Below, piece after piece: positions 27,424 to 36,181 of a stretch of 64,000 nt of DNA (positions are counted from its first letter, which is position 1; every line of letters begins with the position of its first letter). The notes beneath the pieces were generated by a model. That model saw only the letters and a list, made by a program, of their open reading frames with translations, was not told the origin of the DNA and did no database searches. The stretch covers positions 186,001 to 250,000 of the forward strand of contig NZ_JAHLQC010000003.1 in the NCBI RefSeq assembly GCF_018918265.1, read 5' to 3'. Origin of the DNA: Falcatimonas sp. MSJ-15. Lineage in GTDB: Bacteria > Bacillota > Clostridia > Lachnospirales > Lachnospiraceae. The position numbers and the translations under genes are program-made.

Positions 27424-27631
27424 GCGAAACTCAGGGAAAATGTAAATTGGATTGCCGGAGTATAAATAGTATCAAAAGAAAACAATGTGGTAATCGTCGG
27501 CACTTAGTGCGTTGGAAGGCAAAGCCTTACAACAAACTTAGTACCGTTACGATGTACACTTAGCGCAAGCGTGTTTTTGTTGATACTATTTATACTTTGG
27601 CAATCTTAGATAACATATATTGGAGTTTCGC
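27424..27631 (-). repeat. Long-hairpin element, copy B (inverted relative to A)
   Basis: 208 bp bounded by GCGAAACTC and GAGTTTCGC. Read on the minus strand, it carries the same core as copy A, but the flanking stem is different in sequence (GATTGCCGGAGTATAAATAG with its own complement) and the apical stem is GTTG-AAGG / CCTT-CAAC. Confidence 0.8.
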
Positions 27632-27823
27632 CTGTATATATTTTTTAAAAATCAATAATTGTATATTTTGGATAAATGTATCATAATAAATAGTAATGCG
27701 AAATAGTTACCATTTTGGGTTTGATTATAAAAGAAATTCTTAAGCAGTCGATAATTATTATGTCATTGATACATAATAATATCAGTGCATTATGTATCAG
27801 GTTAATGAAGGAGGGTTCTCTAA

Positions 27824-29935
27824 GTGGAGATTATAAAAAGATCAGACAAACTATTAGAGATGGAAAGAAAACAACTTTATATATCCAATGTAAAGCCAAT
27901 ACTTAATCAAAGAGCATTGTTTAGTGATGGAACAATGGCATATCGTAATCCACCACAGCCACTTAAAGGTGATAAAGTTACAATAAGATTCAGAACAGCC
28001 AAGTACAATGTTGATCAGGTCACGCTCGTAGTATGCGATGACAGACATATTATGAAAAGGGCATATTCTGATGATTGGTTTGATTATTATGAGACAGAGA
28101 TAGAAGTTGGAGATGAACCGGTTGTATATTATTTTGAGATAATTCTTGGTGCAATTGTGTATTACTATAATCAGATAGGAGCATCAAGTTCACTTAATCA
28201 ATATTACAACTTTAAGATAATTCCGGGCTTTGTTGTGCCGGATTGGATGCAAGGTAGCGTAATATATCAGATATACGTTGACAGATTTTGTAATGGTGAT
28301 GAGAAAAACGATGTTACAGACAGAGAATATATCTATATAGGACAGCCGGTACACAAAGAAAAAGATTGGAATGCATATCCATGGCAGATGGATGTTGGAC
28401 ACTTTTATGGCGGAGATCTGAAAGGAGTTCAGGATAAACTTGACTACCTTAAAGAACTTGGTGTTGATGTTATATATTTTAATCCATTATTTGTATCACC
28501 ATCTAATCATAAATATGATAGCCAGGACTATGATTATATAGATCCACATATCGGAGTTATTGTCGATGATGGTGGTAAGGAACTTGAAGAAGGAGATTAT
28601 GACAATACGCATGCGAGTAAGTATATAAAGCGAGTTGCTAATCTTAAGAATCTCATAGCAAGTAATGCTTTTTTTGCCAATTTTGTAACTGAAGTTCACA
28701 AAAGAGGAATGAAAGTAATTCTTGATGGTGTATTTAATCACTGTGGATCATTTAATAAATGGATGGACAGAGAGAGAATATACGAGAATCAATCAGAATT
28801 TGAAAAAGGTGCATTTATAACAAAAGATAGTCCGTATGTTGGATATTTTAATTTTTTTGCAGATGAATGGCCATATAATCATAAATACGATGGATGGTGG
28901 GGACATGATACACTTCCTAAGCTTAATTATGAGAACTCCAAGGAATTGCATGATTATATTATAAACGTAGGTAAAAAATGGGTATCACCACCATACAATA
29001 TAGATGGTTGGCGACTTGATGTGGCGGCAGATCTTGGACACTCACAGGAATACAATCATCAGTTTTGGCGTGATTTTAGAGATGCAGTTAAAAGTGCCAA
29101 TCCGAATGCAGTAATACTTGCAGAACATTATGGAGATGCGTATGACTGGCTTCAGGGTGGAGAATGGGATACAGTAATGAATTATGATGCATTCATGGAA
29201 CCGGTCACATGGTTTTTAACAGGTATGGAGAAGCACAGCGATGAGTATGTAGGCCCACTTCTTGGTAATAATGAGCATTTCTTTAATACAATGGCTCATC
29301 ATATGTCACGAATGGGATTTCAGAGCATGAGTATAGCTATGAATGAATTATCTAATCATGACCATTCACGTTTTTTAACAAGAACTAATCATACAGTAGG
29401 ACGTGTTAATACACATGGAAGTGAAGCTGCGTCTAATGGAATTAATAAAGGAATATTCAAAGAAGCGATTGTTATGCAGATGACATGGCCTGGTGCACCA
29501 ACTATATATTATGGTGATGAAGCCGGTGTATGCGGTTGGACTGATCCGGATAACAGACGAACTTATCCATGGGGACATGAAGATATGGAGCTTCTTGAAT
29601 TCCACAGAGATATAATTAAGCTTCATAAAGCTAATCCTGCTCTTATGAGAGGCTCATATAAGGCACTTTATGGTTCACAGAATGTAATAAGTTATGGGCG
29701 ATTTGTGGATGATAATCTTATAGTCATAGCGATTAATAATAGCTTATATGAGGTTACAATAACTATTCCGGTCTGGGAGATAGGAATACATGATGGTGAT
29801 AAAATAGAGAGAATATTGCTTACAACGCAGGATGGATATAATCTTGGCAAGACATTCTATGATGCACCTAATGGACGACTTACAGTAACATTAGAACCAA
29901 TTCAGGCAGCGATATTTAGAAGAGTATATTGCTAA
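27824..29935 (+). CDS. GH13 alpha-amylase family enzyme (neopullulanase/cyclomaltodextrinase-like)
   Basis: 703 residues starting at GTG with GGAGGG upstream. An N-terminal immunoglobulin-like CBM34-type domain (about 1-125) precedes a GH13 barrel. Catalytic motifs: the nucleophile in GWRLDVAAD, the acid/base in VILAEHYGD and the transition-state aspartate in ELSNHDHSRFL. There is no signal peptide, so the enzyme is probably cytoplasmic and acts on imported malto-oligosaccharides or cyclodextrins. It stands alone, with two long-hairpin elements upstream and a tRNA cluster downstream. Confidence 0.92.
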   Translation: MEIIKRSDKLLEMERKQLYISNVKPILNQRALFSDGTMAYRNPPQPLKGDKVTIRFRTAKYNVDQVTLVVCDDRHIMKRAYSDDWFDYYETEIEVGDEPVVYYFEIILGAIVYYYNQIGASSSLNQYYNFKIIPGFVVPDWMQGSVIYQIYVDRFCNGDEKNDVTDREYIYIGQPVHKEKDWNAYPWQMDVGHFYGGDLKGVQDKLDYLKELGVDVIYFNPLFVSPSNHKYDSQDYDYIDPHIGVIVDDGGKELEEGDYDNTHASKYIKRVANLKNLIASNAFFANFVTEVHKRGMKVILDGVFNHCGSFNKWMDRERIYENQSEFEKGAFITKDSPYVGYFNFFADEWPYNHKYDGWWGHDTLPKLNYENSKELHDYIINVGKKWVSPPYNIDGWRLDVAADLGHSQEYNHQFWRDFRDAVKSANPNAVILAEHYGDAYDWLQGGEWDTVMNYDAFMEPVTWFLTGMEKHSDEYVGPLLGNNEHFFNTMAHHMSRMGFQSMSIAMNELSNHDHSRFLTRTNHTVGRVNTHGSEAASNGINKGIFKEAIVMQMTWPGAPTIYYGDEAGVCGWTDPDNRRTYPWGHEDMELLEFHRDIIKLHKANPALMRGSYKALYGSQNVISYGRFVDDNLIVIAINNSLYEVTITIPVWEIGIHDGDKIERILLTTQDGYNLGKTFYDAPNGRLTVTLEPIQAAIFRRVYC

Positions 29936-29969
29936 AATAAAAAAAATTAAAAAAAAATAAAAAAAGTAC

Positions 29970-29998
29970 TTGCTTTATTCAACGCTTTATGGTATAAA
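29970..29998 (+). promoter_or_regulatory. Promoter of the five-tRNA cluster
   Basis: TTGCTT and TATAAA with 17-bp spacing, about 100 bases before tRNA-Tyr. Confidence 0.6.
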
Positions 29999-30104
29999 TA
30001 TATCTTGTCAGGTGAAAACAGCTGATGTGTCTAATTCACTTTTTATTTTTTGATTATAATAAAAAGTCCTTATTGAGTATTTATTTGTGGATTAGGCAAT
30101 TAAT

Positions 30105-30186
30105 GGATGGATTCCCGAGCGGCCAAAGGGGGCAGACTGTAAATCTGTTGACTTCGTCTTCGAAGGTTCGAATCCTTCTCCATCCA
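30105..30186 (+). tRNA. tRNA-Tyr (GTA)
   Basis: 82 bases with a long variable arm. Acceptor GGATGGA / TCCATCC, anticodon loop CTGTAAA. Confidence 0.94.
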
Positions 30187-30192
30187 TTTGAT

Positions 30193-30278
30193 GCCGGCGT
30201 GGCGGAATAGGCAGACGCACAGGACTTAAAATCCTGCGGGACTAATCTCCCATACCGGTTCGACTCCGGTCGCCGGCA
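30193..30278 (+). tRNA. tRNA-Leu (TAA)
   Basis: 86 bases with a long variable arm. Acceptor GCCGGCG / CGCCGGC, anticodon loop CTTAAAA. Confidence 0.94.
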
Positions 30279-30349
30279 TTGATAGAATATATAACTTTTG
30301 AATCCTTTTTGTATATTTTGTTTATATGTTGTATTTTATTAAGTAGTAG

Positions 30350-30422
<73 letters not shown>

Positions 30423-30428
30423 CTGTTT

Positions 30429-30499
30429 GCGGGTGTAGTTCAATGGTAGAACACTAGCCTTCCAAGCTAGATACGTGGGTTCGATTCCCATCACCCGCT
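30429..30499 (+). tRNA. tRNA-Gly (TCC)
   Basis: 71 bases. Acceptor GCGGGTG / CACCCGC, anticodon loop CTTCCAA between CTAGC and GCTAG. Confidence 0.93.
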
Positions 30500-30526
30500 T
30501 TATGTGAGAACATAATTTAATATTGT

Positions 30527-30598
<72 letters not shown>

Positions 30599-30607
30599 TC
30601 CATCTTT

Positions 30608-30657
30608 GGAACCACAGTTATAATCCAATCCCGATACTGTGGTTCCTTCTTTTTTTG
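30608..30657 (+). terminator. Terminator of the tRNA cluster
   Basis: Perfect 11-bp arms GGAACCACAGT / ACTGTGGTTCC, followed by a T-rich run. Confidence 0.9.
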
Positions 30658-30661
30658 TTCT

Positions 30662-30832
30662 GGAATATAAGTGAATTTGTTTTAGAATATAAGTAATTTT
30701 ATCCCAGAATGTAAGTGATTTTGATTCAAAATAAAAGTAATTTTATCTCAGCATATGAGCAACTTTATTCTAAAGTATAAGTAATTTTGTTTCAGAATAA
30801 AAGTAATTTTAGCTCTAAATATAAGCAATTGA
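30662..30832 (+). repeat. Tandem repeat, period about 24-25 bp, seven units
   Basis: Imperfect units of the form AGAATATAAGTAATTTTGTTTC run without interruption from the tRNA terminator to the stop codon of the Crp/Fnr gene. Confidence 0.85.
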
Positions 30833-30835
30833 ATA

Positions 30836-31534
30836 TTATAATATTTTGAAGGTATTTTTGTTAAAATCAATGATACCTTCTTTTTTTAATTTGGATAATT
30901 CAACAGTCATTGCACTTCTGTCAACACATAAAAAGTCTGCTAACTGCTGTCGGTTGAATGGAATGGTAAATGTACTGTCGGATGTAGATGAAGCCTGTGT
31001 GGACAGATAACTTAGAAGTTTTTCTCTTGTACTTCTCTTTGACATATATTCAATCTTTTTATTAAGCATATAATTCTTCTCTGTAAGAGACATCATAAGA
31101 TTGGCAATTAATGCCTGATGGTGTGTGCATGAGGAAGAACAAGTTCTTAGGATTTTTCCTACATTAAGGAACATTATACGACAATCAGTCATAGCATATA
31201 CATTAACTTCAGAAGGAAGATCACCTTTTATTGCATATATCTCACCAAACATATCTGATGAACTATATTTATTAATCAATGTGACATTTCCCCAATAGTC
31301 TTCCCTTGTGATGTGTATTGTACCATCAAGAACAATTCCGATATTATTAGTACATTGACCAACACGAAGAATAAGTTCACCTTTTTTATAATCCATAATT
31401 CTGGCATCAAGACATTTTATCATCGAATGAATATTGTCGGGTGTAATATTATAAAAAAGGTTACTTTTAATAAGAATCTGGTCATAAATATCATTATAGA
31501 TGTTGTTGTTAATAATATTATTCAAAATTGTCAC
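30836..31534 (-). CDS. Crp/Fnr-family transcriptional regulator
   Basis: About 230 residues: an N-terminal cyclic-nucleotide-binding-fold sensor (GIVLDGTIHITREDYWGNV) and a C-terminal winged helix (FNRQQLADFLCVDRSAMTVE). Three cysteines near the middle (CRIMF, then CSSSCTHH) could hold a cofactor, but the classic N-terminal FNR cysteine cluster is absent. It is divergent from the ferredoxin-hcp genes, which points to an HcpR-like role in nitrosative-stress control. Either the GTG at 31534 or a TTG nine bases inside could be the start. Confidence 0.87.
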   Translation of the reverse strand: MTILNNIINNNIYNDIYDQILIKSNLFYNITPDNIHSMIKCLDARIMDYKKGELILRVGQCTNNIGIVLDGTIHITREDYWGNVTLINKYSSSDMFGEIYAIKGDLPSEVNVYAMTDCRIMFLNVGKILRTCSSSCTHHQALIANLMMSLTEKNYMLNKKIEYMSKRSTREKLLSYLSTQASSTSDSTFTIPFNRQQLADFLCVDRSAMTVELSKLKKEGIIDFNKNTFKIL

Positions 31535-31570
31535 TCTCCCAAACTAAGTAATAGCGAAAAAAATATAAAA

Positions 31571-31613
31571 TGTTGTAAAAACAACAGAATATAACCTGAT
31601 GATAACATATAAT
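31571..31613 (+). promoter_or_regulatory. Crp/Fnr-type operator and promoter for the ferredoxin-hcp genes
   Basis: TGTTGT-AAAA-ACAACA (31571-31586) is a perfect palindrome. A TATAAT -10 lies at 31608-31613. With a start near 31620 the palindrome is centred close to -41.5, the class II activator position, and no good -35 is present, as expected of an activated promoter. Confidence 0.65.
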
Positions 31614-31711
31614 GTTCAAAGAGTCAAAGAAACAGTAGAAGTAGTTGTATGGTGAGTATATGTGTTTATAAGTAAAAATATCCATATAGCTGCAAAGAAA
31701 GGAAATGACGT

Positions 31712-32536
31712 ATGGTAAGAAGAGTTATTGAGATTGATGAAGAAGCCTGTATTGGTTGCGGATTATGTGCGAATGCCTGCCATGAAGGTGCAATAGGAAT
31801 GGTTAATGGCAAGGCAAAGCTTATGAGGGACGACTATTGTGATGGATTTGGCGATTGTCTTCCTGCATGTCCGGTAGATGCAATTAAGTTTATTGAGCGA
31901 GAGGCAGCAGCTTATGATGAAGCCGCAGTACTTGCAGCGAAAAAAGCCAAAGAGACAGCTAATAAGTTAAGCAGTGCTATGAGCAGCATAAAAAATAATA
32001 ATGCCAAAAGTAAGAATGAGATGAAAGACAATTTTACTGATGCAAATGGTAATTATAGTAAAAATAGAGATGCAGATATGATAGAACCTTGTGGATGCCC
32101 TGGAACAAGAGCACAGACTATAATTCATGATAATAGCTGTAATGTTAATAATAATGTAAGTGAAAAGATTCAGTCAGAGCTTACACAGTGGCCTGTTCAG
32201 ATACAGCTGCTTCCAGTGACAGCACCATTTTATAACAATGCAAATCTTCTCATTGCAGCAGATTGTACAGCCTATGCTTATGGTGATTTTCATAGAAAAT
32301 TCGTTAAGAACAGGGTAGTTCTTGTAGGATGTCCTAAACTTGATGATGCTGATTATCAGAGTAAACTTACAGCAATAATATCACAGAATGATATTAAGAG
32401 CGTGACAATAGTAAGAATGGAAGTTCCATGTTGTGGTGGACTTGAGAATGCAGCAAAAGAAGCTCTTAAAGCCAGTGGTAAGTTCATTCCATGGCAGGTT
32501 GTAACAATCTCAACAGATGGAAGAATTCTTGATTAA
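31712..32536 (+). CDS. 4Fe-4S ferredoxin-type electron carrier
   Basis: 274 residues. Two cluster motifs near the N-terminus (CIGCGLCANACHEG and CDGFGDCLPACPVDAI) are followed by an alanine/lysine-rich linker. A C-terminal domain has further cysteines (CGCPGTRAQ; CTAYAYGDFH; CCGGLENAAK). This is the usual companion of hybrid-cluster protein in Clostridia and probably supplies its electrons. An AAAGGAAA site precedes the ATG. Confidence 0.9.
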   Translation: MVRRVIEIDEEACIGCGLCANACHEGAIGMVNGKAKLMRDDYCDGFGDCLPACPVDAIKFIEREAAAYDEAAVLAAKKAKETANKLSSAMSSIKNNNAKSKNEMKDNFTDANGNYSKNRDADMIEPCGCPGTRAQTIIHDNSCNVNNNVSEKIQSELTQWPVQIQLLPVTAPFYNNANLLIAADCTAYAYGDFHRKFVKNRVVLVGCPKLDDADYQSKLTAIISQNDIKSVTIVRMEVPCCGGLENAAKEALKASGKFIPWQVVTISTDGRILD

Positions 32537-32659
32537 TTAAATATATAAGTAAAAATAATTATAATATGTAAGTAAAAATAATTATAATGCACAATATAGT
32601 TTTTTGAAAAATTATTAAAAGTTGATTATAAATATATCAAAGAGTATGGAGGAAATAAT

Positions 32660-34255
32660 ATGTCAGGTAATATGTTTTGCTTTCAGTGTGAGCAGACAGC
32701 AGGATGCACAGGATGTACAGGTAAAGCAGGAGTATGTGGTAAAACAGAGAATACAGCATTACTTCAGGACGAACTCACAGGCGCACTTGTAGGACTTGCA
32801 AGAGTATGTCAGACTAACGAGAGAACTAAGAATGCAGAGAGATTAGTAGTGGAAGGTCTTTTTACGACAATTACTAATGTTAACTTTAATGATGCGACAA
32901 TACAGAAATTAATAGATAGAGTGAATGAAGAAAAAGCGATAATCTCACCTGGATGTTCTGCTTGCGTGTCAAGATGCGGTAATACAGATAATTATGATAT
33001 GAAAGCGGTATGGGAAGCTGATGAAGATATTAGATCACTAAAATCACTTATTCTATTCGGAATAAGAGGAATCGCAGCTTATGCATATCACGCAGCTGTG
33101 CTTGGATATGAGGATTCTAAGGTTACAGATTTCTTATTTAAGGCACTTGCAGTTATTGGCGAAGATCTTGAGATGGAGCCACTTTTACAAGTTGTTCTTG
33201 AGACAGGAGAAGTTAACCTTATTTGTATGGAACTTCTTGACAGAGCTAATACAGAGACATTTGGCAATCCGGAGCCTGTAACAGTTACAAAAGAGATTGA
33301 AAAAGGTCCATTTATTGTAATAACAGGGCATGATCTTTATGATCTTAAGTTATTATTAGAGCAGACAAAAGATAAAGGAATTAATGTATATACACATGGT
33401 GAGATGCTTCCTGCACATGCATATCCGGAACTTAAAAAATATCCACATCTTAAAGGTAACTTTGGTACAGCATGGCAGAATCAGCAGAAAGAATTTGATA
33501 ATATTCCTGCACCGATTATCTATACAACTAACTGCCTTATGCCTGTAAAAGAGAGCTATAAGGATAGAGTATTCACAACAGAGGTAGTATCATATCCAGA
33601 GATGGTTCATATTGGTGAGGATAAAGATTTTACACCGGTAATTAATAAAGCACTTGAACTTGGTGGATATAAAGAGAATGTTGTTATGAGCGGAGTTAAT
33701 GGTGGTAATACTGTTATGACAGGATTTGCAAGAAATGCAGTTCTCTCATCAGCAGGTGAGATTGTAGAAGCAGTTAAGAATGGTGCAATAAGTCATTTCT
33801 TCTTAGTAGGTGGATGTGATGGTATAAGAAAAGAAAGAAGTTATTATACAGATTTTGTAAAAGCAACTCCTTCTGATTCAATTATTCTTACACTTGCATG
33901 TGGTAAGTATAGATTTAATGATCTTGACCTAGGTAATATAGGACCATTCCCAAGAATTATGGATATGGGACAGTGTAATGATGCTTATAGTGCAATTAAG
34001 GTTGCACTTGCACTTTCAGATGCTTTTGAATGTGGAGTTAATGAACTTCCACTTACAATGGTTCTGTCATGGTATGAACAAAAAGCTGTAAGTATTCTTC
34101 TTACACTTCTCTATCTTGGAATTAAGGATATATACCTTGGACCAACACTTCCTGCGTTTGTATCACCTGGAGTATTGAATTTCCTTGTAGAGAACTTTGG
34201 AATAAGACCTGTTTCAACACCAGAAGAAGATCTTAAGAATATTCTTGGTAAGTAA
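32660..34255 (+). CDS. hcp: Hybrid-cluster protein (hydroxylamine / NO reductase)
   Basis: 531 residues, full length. The N-terminal cysteine cluster CFQCEQTAGCTGC is that of class II Hcp, and later conserved segments binding the hybrid cluster are visible (SPGCSACVSRCGN; TNCLMPV; LACGKYRFN). It detoxifies NO or hydroxylamine. It follows the ferredoxin gene after about 120 bases, which contain two copies of a 24-bp unit ending TAAGTAAAAATAATTATA and an imperfect TTGAT-N9-ATCAA dyad at 32622-32640. Confidence 0.95.
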   Translation: MSGNMFCFQCEQTAGCTGCTGKAGVCGKTENTALLQDELTGALVGLARVCQTNERTKNAERLVVEGLFTTITNVNFNDATIQKLIDRVNEEKAIISPGCSACVSRCGNTDNYDMKAVWEADEDIRSLKSLILFGIRGIAAYAYHAAVLGYEDSKVTDFLFKALAVIGEDLEMEPLLQVVLETGEVNLICMELLDRANTETFGNPEPVTVTKEIEKGPFIVITGHDLYDLKLLLEQTKDKGINVYTHGEMLPAHAYPELKKYPHLKGNFGTAWQNQQKEFDNIPAPIIYTTNCLMPVKESYKDRVFTTEVVSYPEMVHIGEDKDFTPVINKALELGGYKENVVMSGVNGGNTVMTGFARNAVLSSAGEIVEAVKNGAISHFFLVGGCDGIRKERSYYTDFVKATPSDSIILTLACGKYRFNDLDLGNIGPFPRIMDMGQCNDAYSAIKVALALSDAFECGVNELPLTMVLSWYEQKAVSILLTLLYLGIKDIYLGPTLPAFVSPGVLNFLVENFGIRPVSTPEEDLKNILGK

Positions 34256-34338
34256 TGTACCAGAACTGTTAATAGTCTTGAGATGGCAATGAGAGAGAAT
34301 ATAATGAAGTCAAATGATAAAAAAGGTAATAAAATCGA

Positions 34339-34391
34339 ATGTTAACTTACAATAACAATTAGTTGACAAATATACGAAAAAGGAATATTAT
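34339..34391 (+). promoter_or_regulatory. BirA-like operator overlapping the bioY promoter
   Basis: TGTTAACT (34339-34346) and AGTTGACA (34360-34367) form an inverted pair separated by 13 bases. They resemble the BirA box, TTGTTAACC-spacer-GGTTAACAA. The right arm contains the -35 TTGACA, and TATTAT (34386-34391) follows at 18 bp. Biotin-dependent repression is the expected outcome. Confidence 0.6.
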
Positions 34392-34434
34392 ATAATCTGT
34401 AAAAAATATTATGCAATATGCAGTGGAGGGTTTT

Positions 34435-34995
34435 ATGGATAGTAATATTTCAATAAGTGAGAAAAAGATGTCAGTCAAGACTATAACAACAGTTGGAATG
34501 TTTACAGCAGTTGTATGTATACTGTCAGTTCTACAGATACCACTTCCAACAGGAGTACCGGTTGTATTACAGACTTTTGCAGTAGCACTTACAGGTTATG
34601 TTCTAGGCGAGAAAAAGGGAACACTTGCAGTGTTATTATATGTACTTCTTGGAGCTGTAGGTCTTCCAGTATTCGCAGGGATGAGTGGTGGCTTTGAAGT
34701 TATAATAGGTAAGACAGGTGGATTCATATATGGATATATTGTATATGCATTCATGTGTGGTATCGGAAGCCACTTTAAGAATATTGTAATTCAGTATCTT
34801 CTTGGAGCAGTTGGTATGACAGTATGTTATATATGTGGTGTTGTACAGTTTAAGTTTGTTATGGGACTTAGTTGGGCTTTATCATTTTCTTATGCAGCAG
34901 CACCATTTATTATAAAGGATTTAATATTCCTTGCACTTGCACTTTTTGCAGCAATGGCAATTAAAAAAGGACTTAGAAAAGCTAATCTTTTATAA
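34435..34995 (+). CDS. bioY: Biotin transporter substrate-binding subunit BioY
   Basis: 186-residue ECF S-component with about six membrane helices. The family signature is visible (PLPTGVPVVLQTFAVALTGY; GLPVFAGMSGG; TGGFIYGYI). ATG 34435 follows GGAGGG; an upstream ATG at 34411 lacks an RBS. It would import biotin with a shared ECF energising module encoded elsewhere. The upstream operator fits biotin regulation. Confidence 0.93.
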   Translation: MDSNISISEKKMSVKTITTVGMFTAVVCILSVLQIPLPTGVPVVLQTFAVALTGYVLGEKKGTLAVLLYVLLGAVGLPVFAGMSGGFEVIIGKTGGFIYGYIVYAFMCGIGSHFKNIVIQYLLGAVGMTVCYICGVVQFKFVMGLSWALSFSYAAAPFIIKDLIFLALALFAAMAIKKGLRKANLL

Positions 34996-35132
34996 TATAA
35001 TATTAATTATATAAAGACCACGACATCATATTATAAGCATATGTCTGCAAGGTAGTTTCAATGTATAGCAGTCAGATGATGTAAGATAGTAGTATCATAG
35101 AAAATATAAAAAATACCATAAAAATATAAGAA

Positions 35133-35190
35133 AACAGGTTAATCATACTAATACAGTGAATTGTAGAGTGAGTGGTTAATCTGTTTTTTT
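35133..35190 (+). terminator. Terminator-like hairpin downstream of bioY
   Basis: AACAGGTTAATCA / TGGTTAATCTGTT followed by a T run. The preceding 35000-35130 stretch shows no gene. Confidence 0.65.
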
Positions 35191-35340
35191 ATAATTTAAA
35201 TTTATCTATTAATCCATCTAACTTTCCCCGATTTTCAAGGCTTTGCAGCACTTGAAAATCTGATATACATGTCCTTTTCCCTTGTTTTTGTCCTTATGAG
35301 CAGCTTACAAGGGAAAGTTTTTGTTATTCAGTTTTGATTG

Positions 35341-35475
35341 TTAATTCAGTCCCACAACCTTATCTAAAAGTCTTGCCGAGTTTCGCTTGGCTTCTCTTGA
35401 ACCGTGGGCGTAGACGTTCATGATAGTATGCACATCCGAGTGTCCTAAAAGCTCCTGCACATCCTTGGGCTCATG
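35341..35475 (-). pseudogene. Tyrosine recombinase (integrase) C-terminal remnant
   Basis: The last 43 residues contain DVQELLGHSDVHTIMNVYAH, i.e. the histidine of LGHS and the nucleophilic tyrosine of a phage/Tn916-type integrase, and end normally. Upstream codons no longer resemble an integrase because another fragment joins there. It cannot be active. Confidence 0.85.
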
Positions 35476-35477
35476 GG

Positions 35478-35668
35478 CGCTTGGACAATACGAAAAAGCA
35501 TACACAAGAGCAATGTATAATGCGGTAAAAGCCGCAAATCCAGATTGGGAAATCGGGCAATCCTTTGATTCCAGTATCTTGAGCAGCGTGACGCGCAAAT
35601 CTGTCGAGGCAAACTTGGTGCAGAGCGGAAACACCTTTATCACAAAAAGTATAGACTATTCTGTATAA
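35478..35668 (+). pseudogene. C-terminal fragment of an unrecognised gene
   Basis: About 60 plus-strand codons read as a plausible protein end (YEKAYTRAMYNAVKAANPDW, then IGQSFDSSILSSVTRKSVEA) with a natural stop. There is no start or RBS. The joint with the integrase remnant lies near 35475. I do not recognise the family. Confidence 0.5.
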
Positions 35669-35670
35669 AC

Positions 35671-35714
35671 AACAGAGTACCCTGAGATTTATAATCTCAG
35701 AATACTCTGTTTTG
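35671..35714 (+). terminator. Hairpin closing the element remnant
   Basis: CAGAGTA-CC-CTGAGATT pairs with ATCTCAG-AA-TACTCTG, then TTTT. Confidence 0.7.
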
Positions 35715-35773
35715 AATTTACCAATATTTCTAAACTTGCTTTTGCGTTCCCTGATAAAATGTATGCTCACTTG

Positions 35774-36052
35774 CTATAGATTAATAGTTATCTCTCTATA
35801 TCCAACTACTGCGATTACTTTTTCACACTTTTTAATAAATGCAATGTTTTTCCTTTCATTTTCTAAATCACATACCACCATCATTATATTTTTATCTATT
35901 TTACAATCTTGTACATATCTTTCTACATAATAATCATTAGCAACATATCCCGCATCATCAATTCCATTATGAAAGATGTCTTCTAATTGTTTTAAATCTA
36001 TCACGTTTTTTGATATATAAGAAAAAATATCTAACACCTTATATTTTTTCAT
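35774..36052 (-). CDS. Small uncharacterised protein
   Basis: 92 residues with a good GGAGG site on the minus strand. It begins MKKYKVLDIFSYISKN; there are no membrane segments and no motif I recognise. The C-terminal half (NIMMVVCDLENERKNIAFIK) suggests a small alpha/beta fold. It lies in the accessory stretch beside the integrase remnant and may be cargo. Confidence 0.65.
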   Translation of the reverse strand: MKKYKVLDIFSYISKNVIDLKQLEDIFHNGIDDAGYVANDYYVERYVQDCKIDKNIMMVVCDLENERKNIAFIKKCEKVIAVVGYREITINL

Positions 36053-36181
36053 TTAAGCCTCCAACCAAGGGGATAATGCATTATGATTATCCCCTCATTC
36101 ATATAAATGATATTACACATTTTAGTAATAAATAAAAGCATGTTACTTCTCATATTTTCATTATTTTACAGTGCTACTATT

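Larger units (their letters stand above)
35215..35668. mobile_element. Decayed end of an integrative element
   Basis: The stretch starts with two hairpins (GATTTTCAAG / CTTGAAAATC, and TTTCCCTTGT / ACAAGGGAAA, of the kind found after conjugative-transposon integrases). It continues with the last 43 codons of a tyrosine recombinase on the minus strand and then switches abruptly to a plus-strand gene fragment. It is bounded by a terminator-like hairpin on each side. Confidence 0.7.

Noticed and set aside
35420..35668. 82-codon ORF taken as one gene
   Set aside because: Its first part is antisense to the integrase remnant. Only codons after about 35478 look genuinely coding, so it was recorded as a fragment.
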